This document shows positions 25,190 to 32,455 of a DNA stretch of 64,000 bases, piece after piece. The translations under genes were made by a program, and so were the position numbers. Below the pieces are notes generated by a model. That model was not told where the DNA came from, did no database searches, and saw nothing but the letters and a program-made list of their open reading frames with translations. The first letter of the stretch is position 1, and every line of letters begins with the position of its first letter. The DNA is from Undibacterium pigrum (GTDB taxonomy: Bacteria > Pseudomonadota > Gammaproteobacteria > Burkholderiales > Burkholderiaceae_D), in the NCBI RefSeq assembly GCF_003201815.1, contig NZ_QJKB01000013.1, forward strand, positions 28,052 through 92,051, written 5' to 3'.

Positions 25190-27862
25190 ATGTCTCCGAA
25201 AATTCTCACCGTCAGTATTGCACTTGCTTTCAGCGGCGCAGCCAGTTTGCTATTTCCACAAGAAACAGCACAAGCTGCACCGGCTATCAATAATGTCGCC
25301 AAGATCAAGCCAGCTGACCTGACGCTGGAACAGGTATTCCGCGCCAAGACCTATGCTGGTCAGGCCGCCCGTCATATTCAGTTCAGCAAGGATGGCCGCT
25401 ACCTGGCCTACACCTGGAACCCGTTTGGTGAAAATGGTTTTGATTTATATGTGCATGACACCCAGACTGGTGAAACCAAACGCATTACTTCGCCAGCCTT
25501 GATGAAAACCTATGATGCGCCAGAAGACTGGGAGCGCTTCGATAAAAAAGCCAAACAAAAAGAAAAAGAAGAAGCTGAGCGTCAAGCCAAGGCAGAAGCA
25601 CATGCAGCCTATCTGCGTGGTGAAAAAGTCAATCTGATGCAATGGGAAGAAGCAGCACTGGAAGAAGTAAAACGTGAACTGGCCGAGAAAAAAGCCAGGG
25701 ACGCTGCCAAGAAAGCTGAAGTAGATGCTGAAGCCGCCAGAGAAAAAGCCGCGGCAGCCGCAGCAAAAACCGGCACTGCCAGTGTAGCCAAAAATGACAG
25801 CGACAAGAAAGATGAAAAGAAAGACGCAAAAGACGACAAGGCCAAGGAAATCTGGGAACTGCGTGATGAACTGAAAAAGAAACTGGAAAAAGAAAAACTC
25901 AAGCCTAGCGACCTCTATCCAGGTGTAGATGCACTGGTCTGGGCGAATAAAAAGAATGAACTGATCTTCCAATACCGCGGTGACCTGTTCCGCCTGAATG
26001 CAGTTGACGGCAAGATAGAACGTCTGACACAGACTGACAAAACCGAACGCATCGTCGCCTATCAGGCAGACGACAATGGCTATATCTACATGGATGAAAA
26101 ACGCCTGTTCAATGCCAGCTTTAGTAGCAGCGCGATACGCCAGTTGAACCGTGAACTGATACATCCTGACGATGCAGATAAAAAATACCGCATAGCCAAT
26201 ACAGTGCTGAGTGAAGACAAGCAATGGATGGCGATTTCTGCCGAGGCACCAGATGCCAAGCCAGAAAGCGGCAAGCCAACTCCACCAGCCGAGCGCCAGG
26301 TCGAGATCATGAATTACAGCGAACGTTTTGCCACTGCTAAAAAAGTATCGCGCGAAGTATCCGACGACAAACGCAAAATACTCGCTACGGCCCTGTACAT
26401 ACGCCGCGTTGGCGACGCCTCAGCACGCCAGCCTCAACCAGTGTTCACCAATGACGGTGGTGATGTCTGGTTTGAAATGAGCCCGGTCAGTTGGGCCAAG
26501 GATGGCAGCCGTTACACCTTCTCTACCTGGGAACGCGAAAAAGACTTGTTGCGCATTTATGTAGGCAAGGCAGAAGAAGGTGCCAAACCACAAATGGTTT
26601 TGGAAAGACGTGGCAATGTCGGTCATGAAGTCGTCAACGTGCTGGCCCCCCGCTTTACGCCTGACAGCAAACAATTGATCGCCGTACTTGATGAACAGGG
26701 TTATCGCCAGCCCTATGTCATTGATGTCAGCAATGGTAGTGCCAGACAGATACTGAAAGGTGATTTTGAAGCGCACAGTATCATAGGCTTCAGTGAAGAC
26801 AGCAAATCCATGTTTGTACTTGCCAACAAGGATGATTTTGCTGCCATGAATGCCTATAAAGTCGATCTGACTACAGGTGACATGAAAGCGATAGGTCAGG
26901 CAGGTGATTTCCATCGCAACAGCGCAGTGACGGAAAGTGGTGACAAGCTGGCCAGCATGGCAGGCCAATGGTCCAGCCGTCCTGAATTGAAACTGGTGGA
27001 TATCACTAAAACGAAATCCGTCACGCTGACGCAAAGCCATGACCCGCAATGGAATGCAATCGACCTGCAACGCCCTGAGCGCTTCAGCTACACCAACCGC
27101 CATGGCGACAAGATACAGGCCTATGTCTTCAAACCAGCCGGCTTGAGTTCATCCGACCACCGCCCTGCCATTGTCTACACCTATGGCGGCCCTTTGAATG
27201 ACAGGCACATCGTCGAGACTGACAGCTTCCAGCAAACTGCCTATATGTTTGGGATGTATATGGCAGCTAAACATGGCTATGTCACTGTGGCGGTTGACCC
27301 GCGTGGTCATTCCAACTATGGCCGCAAGTTTGGCGATGCCAATTGGGAACAGGTAGGCAAGCCACAGACAGAAGACCTGGAAGACCTGGCAAAATACATG
27401 CAAAAAAACCTGGGCGTCGACGGCAAGCGCATAGGCCTGACAGGCTGGAGTTTCGGCGGCTTCCAGACTCAATACACCATGTACACCAGCCCTGACACCT
27501 TCGCTGCCGGTATCGCCGGTGCTGGCCCGACAGAATGGGAAAACTACAATAGCTGGTATAGCGGCCGCACCATAGGCAAGACCGAGCGCAGCAAGCCTAA
27601 CTTGCGTAAATACTCGCTACTACCTTTGACTGCTGGCCTGAAAAAACCGCTGATGCTGGTCCACGGTATGCAAGACCCGAATGTGTTGTATCAGGATACA
27701 GTCAATGTCTACCGCGCCCTGCTGGAAAACGGCAAGGAAACCCTGGTCGACCTCTTCCTTGATCCGGATGGTGAACACGGCATGGGTGGTGCAGTCAAAG
27801 CCAAGGCCTGGCACAAGAAGTATGAAGCCTATTTCCTGCAACATTTGGGTAAGGCAAAATAA
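25190..27862 (+). CDS. S9-family prolyl oligopeptidase-like peptidase with charged insert
   Basis: Exported serine peptidase of 890 residues. After a signal peptide (to about 29, ending AQA) comes a beta-propeller with an unusual insert at about 118-235, rich in Lys, Glu and Ala (KKAKQKEKEEAERQAKAEAH...) and predicted to be a long coiled helix. The alpha/beta-hydrolase domain begins near 625, with catalytic Ser754 in GWSFGG, Asp829 in HGMQDPN and His863 in DGEHGM. Probably periplasmic, degrading peptides. Monocistronic with a terminator. The insert separates it from ordinary DPP-type S9 peptidases. Confidence 0.92.
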   Translation: MSPKILTVSIALAFSGAASLLFPQETAQAAPAINNVAKIKPADLTLEQVFRAKTYAGQAARHIQFSKDGRYLAYTWNPFGENGFDLYVHDTQTGETKRITSPALMKTYDAPEDWERFDKKAKQKEKEEAERQAKAEAHAAYLRGEKVNLMQWEEAALEEVKRELAEKKARDAAKKAEVDAEAAREKAAAAAAKTGTASVAKNDSDKKDEKKDAKDDKAKEIWELRDELKKKLEKEKLKPSDLYPGVDALVWANKKNELIFQYRGDLFRLNAVDGKIERLTQTDKTERIVAYQADDNGYIYMDEKRLFNASFSSSAIRQLNRELIHPDDADKKYRIANTVLSEDKQWMAISAEAPDAKPESGKPTPPAERQVEIMNYSERFATAKKVSREVSDDKRKILATALYIRRVGDASARQPQPVFTNDGGDVWFEMSPVSWAKDGSRYTFSTWEREKDLLRIYVGKAEEGAKPQMVLERRGNVGHEVVNVLAPRFTPDSKQLIAVLDEQGYRQPYVIDVSNGSARQILKGDFEAHSIIGFSEDSKSMFVLANKDDFAAMNAYKVDLTTGDMKAIGQAGDFHRNSAVTESGDKLASMAGQWSSRPELKLVDITKTKSVTLTQSHDPQWNAIDLQRPERFSYTNRHGDKIQAYVFKPAGLSSSDHRPAIVYTYGGPLNDRHIVETDSFQQTAYMFGMYMAAKHGYVTVAVDPRGHSNYGRKFGDANWEQVGKPQTEDLEDLAKYMQKNLGVDGKRIGLTGWSFGGFQTQYTMYTSPDTFAAGIAGAGPTEWENYNSWYSGRTIGKTERSKPNLRKYSLLPLTAGLKKPLMLVHGMQDPNVLYQDTVNVYRALLENGKETLVDLFLDPDGEHGMGGAVKAKAWHKKYEAYFLQHLGKAK

Positions 27863-27886
27863 TTGTATTGATTGTTGAATCAAAGG

Positions 27887-27916
27887 ACGGCTGAAGTAAT
27901 TTCAGCCGTTTTTTAT
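27887..27916 (+). terminator. intrinsic terminator of the S9 peptidase gene
   Basis: ACGGCTGAA/TTCAGCCGT stem, 5-base loop, then TTTTTATT, 24 bases past the stop codon. Confidence 0.88.
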
Positions 27917-28040
27917 TGGTGCTCGAAAAAAATTGATCCACAAAAATATATGGTAATGCCTGCACTGGATTACCGTAGCACAGGCATATTCTGATTCATA
28001 TAATGCAGCCTTGATCAATACTCATCTTTTTCTTAAAAAA

Positions 28041-28448
28041 ATGTCCCAGTTTCCAACGCCCCTGCTCTTATTTTTTGCACTTGCGGCCATCAGCTTCAGT
28101 GCAAATGCAATGAATGACAAGGAAGCCTACAGGAACCTCATGTACTTCCAGACAGCAAAAAGTGAAAGCGAATATTGCGAAAATAAATTGCACATACAGG
28201 CAATTCCACAGCAAACCAAATGGCGCAATCTACATGCTGCGGTAATGGCCCGTTCCATCGGCACACTGGAACAGCACTTCATCAATGATAAAGGTGCGTC
28301 GAAAAAGGATATGCCTGCGGCTATCGCAGCTGTCTGGAAAAAACTTGAAGAAGTGGATAAACGTGAGCTTGCAAGCACACGCACTTATAAAACCTGCCTC
28401 AAATTTCCAGAGTCACTGAAATTTTATGAGTCACAACTGGTCAAATGA
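28041..28448 (+). CDS. small exported protein of unknown function
   Basis: 135 residues with a clear signal peptide (MSQFPTPLLLFFALAAISFSANA) and a helical, lysine-rich mature part containing two cysteines (SESEYCENKL and YKTCLKFPE) that could form a disulfide. Not recognised. The frame is open from a TTG at 28011, but the ATG at 28041 starts the signal peptide directly. No neighbour suggests a function. Confidence 0.6.
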   Translation: MSQFPTPLLLFFALAAISFSANAMNDKEAYRNLMYFQTAKSESEYCENKLHIQAIPQQTKWRNLHAAVMARSIGTLEQHFINDKGASKKDMPAAIAAVWKKLEEVDKRELASTRTYKTCLKFPESLKFYESQLVK

Positions 28449-28573
28449 GCGAAATGATATGGATACAATTATCGGCAATGTCATTTTAAAATTACCGTAG
28501 ACTATTTTGACTGTCATACCGATAATGACAACACTTCTTCATTTAAAGCAAGCACCATCTTCAGGAGTGACCT

Positions 28574-28867
28574 ATGAAAAGTAGCACCAGCCAATACCTG
28601 TACTCAGTATTCAGACAGGTTTCACAAGAATTTCGCCAGATAGGGCAAAAAGTGGGCGTACGCCTGCTGCGCACGCCCCTGCCAAAAATCCTGGTTATTA
28701 TTCTTGCTATTGCACTGTTGATCACCATTATTCCGCTGATCATTACCTTGTTTATTGCCTTTGTTCTCATCAGGATATTATTGAAGATGATCTCTATGAG
28801 CGTGCGGCAAAACCGGGGGGAAGATTCTAGCGTGCCGAATGAAAGACGAATCAAAGATATACATTGA
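28574..28867 (+). CDS. small membrane protein of unknown function
   Basis: 97 residues with one long or two short hydrophobic segments (ILVIILAIALLITIIPLIITLFIAFVLIRILL) between basic ends, so probably an inner-membrane protein. AGGAGTGACCT upstream of the ATG is a strong ribosome site, supporting a real gene despite no recognised family. Confidence 0.65.
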   Translation: MKSSTSQYLYSVFRQVSQEFRQIGQKVGVRLLRTPLPKILVIILAIALLITIIPLIITLFIAFVLIRILLKMISMSVRQNRGEDSSVPNERRIKDIH

Positions 28868-28922
28868 TTGATTTGGCAAAAGAAATTTTATAGTTGCGGC
28901 AAGCAATAAGAGTTTGAAGTAA

Positions 28923-29264
28923 TCAGGTTTTATCAGCCACATTAGCCTTGGTGACACCCGACTTTGCTTTTGCCTTGCTTTCGCGTTTCAGAGGAGCGCC
29001 GACCGGGCAAATAGAAAAAGCGAATTGGGTCAAGGTATTAACCAGGCTGTCACCATTTAGTTTGTACATCACAAACTGCCCCTGACGCTCACCAGAAATC
29101 AGGCCAGCATTTTCCAGCACCGACAAATGGCGGGAAATGGCTGGCGCACTCATTTTAAAGCGCGCAGCAATGTCTCCCGCAGTCAGTTCCTGCTCAGATA
29201 AATAAGCAAGAATCTGCCTGCGTGGCGATGATGCCAAAGCCTCAAAAATCTTATCAGACGACAT
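28923..29264 (-). CDS. ArsR-family winged-helix repressor
   Basis: 113-residue regulator: FEALASSPRRQILAYLSEQELTAGDIAARFKMSAPAISRHLSVLENAGLISGERQGQFVMYKLN is the classic ArsR winged helix. The helix lacks the ELCVCDL metal site, so it is the non-metal type (SdpR/PagR-like). The C-terminus is lysine-rich. It lies downstream of, and on the same strand as, a membrane protein gene, separated by a 172-base gap. Confidence 0.9.
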   Translation of the reverse strand: MSSDKIFEALASSPRRQILAYLSEQELTAGDIAARFKMSAPAISRHLSVLENAGLISGERQGQFVMYKLNGDSLVNTLTQFAFSICPVGAPLKRESKAKAKSGVTKANVADKT

Positions 29265-29436
29265 TATTCATTTTCAAAAGACTATTGCCACGCCAATTAA
29301 GCGCGGCAATAGCATTACGTAAACCGATCTGTACTTTGCTAATTACATTGAGAACAATCTCTGAGGACTCGCTCTCAGGCCAAAACTTAAAGACAGTTCC
29401 CTACTAAAGCACAGACAACATCTATTTCATTATTGC

Positions 29437-29829
29437 TTATGCAGGGGCAGAAAAATTTTCAGCTTCACGCCTGTCGTTGATTCTCACCCAGGCACTGACA
29501 GTTCTGCCAAATTTGGCAATCATGACCATATTAAAAAAGTGCATGGCACCAATGCTGAGCACAGAAACGCCTATTTTACTACCAACAAAGGGGATCAAGC
29601 CGTCACCAGGAGAGATATGCCAGCCATCCAGACGAATCGCGATCAAACCTATGTTAATCAGATAAAAACCGACGACCAGTAAATGATTGGTGGATTTTGC
29701 GAGCACTTCATCCTGACCAAAACATTTCACCAGGAACACTTCACCGTTTTTTGACAAAGTCCTTGCGACCCAGATTGTCATGACGATAGAAACAATTGAA
29801 TAGACCAGATAACTAAGTTCCATGCTCAT
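29437..29829 (-). CDS. four-helix membrane protein of unknown function
   Basis: 130 residues with about four hydrophobic segments (SYLVYSIVSIVMTIWVA, LLVVGFYLINIGLIAI, IGVSVLSIGAMHFFNMVMI). No recognised domain. The ATG at 29829 follows AAGGAG by six bases, better than a codon at 29862. It heads a unit with the ArsR gene and has an inverted repeat directly upstream, so ArsR probably represses it. Confidence 0.72.
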   Translation of the reverse strand: MSMELSYLVYSIVSIVMTIWVARTLSKNGEVFLVKCFGQDEVLAKSTNHLLVVGFYLINIGLIAIRLDGWHISPGDGLIPFVGSKIGVSVLSIGAMHFFNMVMIAKFGRTVSAWVRINDRREAENFSAPA

Positions 29830-29856
29830 TTCATACTCCTTCAAGGTAGAACAATA

Positions 29857-29890
29857 ATTCAATAATTAACTAATATGTTAATTGCTGAAT
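29857..29890. promoter_or_regulatory. inverted repeat upstream of the membrane protein-ArsR unit
   Basis: ATTCAATAATTAAC and GTTAATTGCTGAAT are complementary at 12 of 14 positions around a 6-base spacer, 28 bases before the start codon. An AT-rich dyad like this is typical of ArsR-family operators. Confidence 0.6.
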
Positions 29891-29966
29891 TAATTAATGT
29901 CAATACTAATAGAAGCATGAAAAATCATGTAGACGGCATGAGGGATAGCAATTGAAGTGAGCTTAC

Positions 29967-31028
29967 TTAAGCCTGGATTCCAACACTGAAATTCAGGCCT
30001 GGGAAATCTTGCATCAGGTTTTCTTTCAAGCTGCTTGGGGTCAGTCCAGTCCAGCGCTTGAAAGAGCGGCGAAAATTATTTGCGTCATGAAACCCCAGAT
30101 GCTGAGCCACGGCTTCATTGTCGTACTGGCGGCTCTGGAATAAATACAAGGCCACATGCGTACGTACCTGATCCAGTTCAGCCTGAAAGTGCGTGCCATG
30201 CCTGGCCAGGTAGCGTTTCATACTGGCTGGGCTGACAGCAAATGCCGCCGCCAGTTGTTCCAGGCTGGGGGTACATCGTATATTGGTCAGCAAATAGTCG
30301 TAGACGGCATCCAGCAAGCCTGGTGTTTCATCTGCAGCCCGGGCATCTTGCTGTGCCTGTTGCAAGGCGACATCTGCCGCCAGCGCATTGCCGCGCGGCC
30401 AGGGCAAGTCTAGATATTCGGTAGGGATGAGCATGGCATCAAGATGGCAATTGAAGCGCAACTCGCCTCCCAGATGCACTTCGTGTTGCTCGGTATGCCG
30501 GGCAGTGCTGCGGTTGAAGCAAAAACGCCAGGGCAAACGCCTGCCACTCAGCCAGCGGCACATGGCCACCACGGCTGTCATATGCATCTCGACAATCGCG
30601 GGTCGCAAGCTGGGAGCGCCATAGCTATCCATCCAGTACAGAATACTGAAGTCCTGTCCCACACTGTATCTGGGTTTCAGCAAAGGACACAGGCGGGTGG
30701 AATGCAGACATAAAATATCCAGTGTCTGGCGCAGGTTTTGCGCCTGCAACAAGGCATGGCTGACACTGCCAAAATGCCCGGGCAACATTTGCTGGCCCAG
30801 CATGAAACTGCTGTCGGCACTACGCAGGGCTTGCAAAGCATTACCCAGCAACAGCAGGTATTGCTGGGGACTGATATGGCATTGTCCCTGTGTGATACTC
30901 CCTGCATCAAGCGCACTGCCGCGCAGGATAAACGCATCATCCACCTCGCGGCTACGGGTATAAGCCAGTATCTGGGCGGCATGATATTGCGCTGGCAGGC
31001 AGGTATCGGCTACCTGATGGAAGCGCAT
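29967..31028 (-). CDS. AraC-family regulator with arabinose-binding-like N-terminal domain
   Basis: 353-residue regulator. The N-terminal domain (20-210: PQQYLLLLGNALQALRSADSSFMLGQQMLPGHFGSVSHALL) belongs to the group found in OruR/ArgR-like activators. The C-terminal HTH is SLEQLAAAFAVSPASMKRYLARHGTHFQAELDQVR...QHLGFHDANNFRRSFKRWTGLTPSSLKE. Its start overlaps the stop of the upstream GGDEF-like gene by one base (TAATG), so translation is coupled. Target genes are not obvious. Confidence 0.9.
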   Translation of the reverse strand: MRFHQVADTCLPAQYHAAQILAYTRSREVDDAFILRGSALDAGSITQGQCHISPQQYLLLLGNALQALRSADSSFMLGQQMLPGHFGSVSHALLQAQNLRQTLDILCLHSTRLCPLLKPRYSVGQDFSILYWMDSYGAPSLRPAIVEMHMTAVVAMCRWLSGRRLPWRFCFNRSTARHTEQHEVHLGGELRFNCHLDAMLIPTEYLDLPWPRGNALAADVALQQAQQDARAADETPGLLDAVYDYLLTNIRCTPSLEQLAAAFAVSPASMKRYLARHGTHFQAELDQVRTHVALYLFQSRQYDNEAVAQHLGFHDANNFRRSFKRWTGLTPSSLKENLMQDFPGLNFSVGIQA

Positions 31029-31951
31029 TACAGTACACCCGCGGCCAATGAAGGCTCGGTAAACTGATGCGCGCTGGCTTCCAGGTTTTTACTGAGCCTT
31101 GCTAGCAAAGTATCGGGTACATCATCTGCCAAGGTACAGGCATGTCGCATGCTGATAGTCAGTGTCTGCTCTTGCGCACAATAGCGCATTTGCCTGACCA
31201 TATGGCATAGATGTAGTGCCAGCGCCTCGGCTTCTTCCAGGCTGCGGTCATGCAAGACCAGGGCAAATCTGTCACCGGCATAGCGGCAAAGCACATCCTG
31301 ATTATGCAGGTTCAGCAAGAGCATATGGCTGACTGCCTGCAAGACTCTGTCACCTTCGTGTTGGCCATATTGACGATTGATGAGATGGAACTGATCTATG
31401 TCCAGCAACACCAGGGCACAAGACTTGCCTGGATTACTCTCCAGCTCCAGCTTGATTTGCAGGCGCAGATAATCCGCATTGCTGAGCTGGGTGACACGGT
31501 CAAAGGCGCGATGATCGCGGAACAGGCGCTCACGCTTTTGCAAATGTTCATTCAGCGTGAACTGCTCTTCACGCCAGTAATACATGCCAGCAGTGACTAT
31601 CAGCATACCGGCAAACACCAGCATGGATTCCAGCAGATTGTCCCAGATATCTTCCTTGGGTATGGCAAAAAACTCATCCAGACAATCTGCCCATGAGCCC
31701 AGCATGATGGCTGCCAGGCCGAAGGCAAACAGCCGTGTCACCAGCCCCTTGGGGCGACTGCTCAGCATGATCAGCAACCACAGGCCAGACATGGCCGATG
31801 TGCCGCCCTCACCGACGATGTCCATCCACTTCCATTTAATGAAGGGCTTCGGCGTCCCCATATAGGCATACAGGAAAATAAAACTGATCAAGGCTACACA
31901 GGCTGCGATGATGAAGTTTCTATGCAGGCGCAACATGGAATTTTTAAGCAT
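31028..31951 (-). CDS. membrane protein with degenerate GGDEF domain
   Basis: 307 residues: several N-terminal membrane helices (about 10-125), then a diguanylate-cyclase fold (CALVLLDIDQFHLINRQYGQHEGDRVLQAVSHMLL). The active-site loop reads AGDRF instead of GG(D/E)EF, so cyclase activity is unlikely; it may bind nucleotide or partner only. The frame opens with TTG at 31966; the ATG at 31951 is preferred because GGATG lies 10 bases before it. It is coupled to the AraC gene, suggesting a membrane sensor feeding that regulator. Confidence 0.8.
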   Translation of the reverse strand: MLKNSMLRLHRNFIIAACVALISFIFLYAYMGTPKPFIKWKWMDIVGEGGTSAMSGLWLLIMLSSRPKGLVTRLFAFGLAAIMLGSWADCLDEFFAIPKEDIWDNLLESMLVFAGMLIVTAGMYYWREEQFTLNEHLQKRERLFRDHRAFDRVTQLSNADYLRLQIKLELESNPGKSCALVLLDIDQFHLINRQYGQHEGDRVLQAVSHMLLLNLHNQDVLCRYAGDRFALVLHDRSLEEAEALALHLCHMVRQMRYCAQEQTLTISMRHACTLADDVPDTLLARLSKNLEASAHQFTEPSLAAGVL

Positions 31952-32110
31952 TGCATTCACATCCAAAGGTCAGGTCGCGCGAGGGTAATTGAGGTGCATG
32001 ACAAGGCGATGACATAGATGTTTTTTGATATGGTCTATGGATGAAAAACAACGGGGGTGCAAACGGCTCAGTTCTTTTTCATTTTCAAGAATTCATTACC
32101 TGAAAGACCT

Positions 32111-32254
32111 CTCACCACCGAGGCACAGAGACACAGAGAAAGAAAGGAGAAAAGCAAACGAGATTGGGACACTTAAACTTTCTCTACTTTGTTGATGAAG
32201 TTCGATCTAGTTTTTCTCTTGCTTTTCTCTGTGCCTCTGTGTCTCTGTGGTGAG
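32111..32254. repeat. long inverted repeat with CACAGAG-type arms
   Basis: The left arm (CTCACCACCGAGGCACAGAG...) and right arm ending CTCTGTGGTGAG pair over about 36-46 bases, around an AT-rich centre; the total span is 144 bp. Purine-rich on one side and pyrimidine-rich on the other. Such CACAGAG-repeat arms occur dispersed in many proteobacterial genomes. The remainder of 31952-32455 shows no gene and must hold the TonB receptor promoter. Confidence 0.75.
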
Positions 32255-32455
32255 CTTTTTGGTCTAGCTTACAAAAAAACAGTTATCAGTTATTCATCGC
32301 CAAACACAAAAGTCATTTCAGCTCACATCTTTGCGATTTACAGTGCGATTTCCCCGCAACGGCAAATCCGGCTTCCACCTGTCACAGAACCGACATATAC
32401 CTCCCCTAGAATCCGCCCACTCTTTTGCCATTCACTATTTGCGGAAACCCTGTCC

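Noticed and set aside
25445..26224. Minus-strand reading frame of 259 codons, very Phe-rich
   Set aside because: It is antisense to the Lys/Glu-rich insert of the S9 peptidase; Lys/Glu codons read backwards give Phe/Leu runs.
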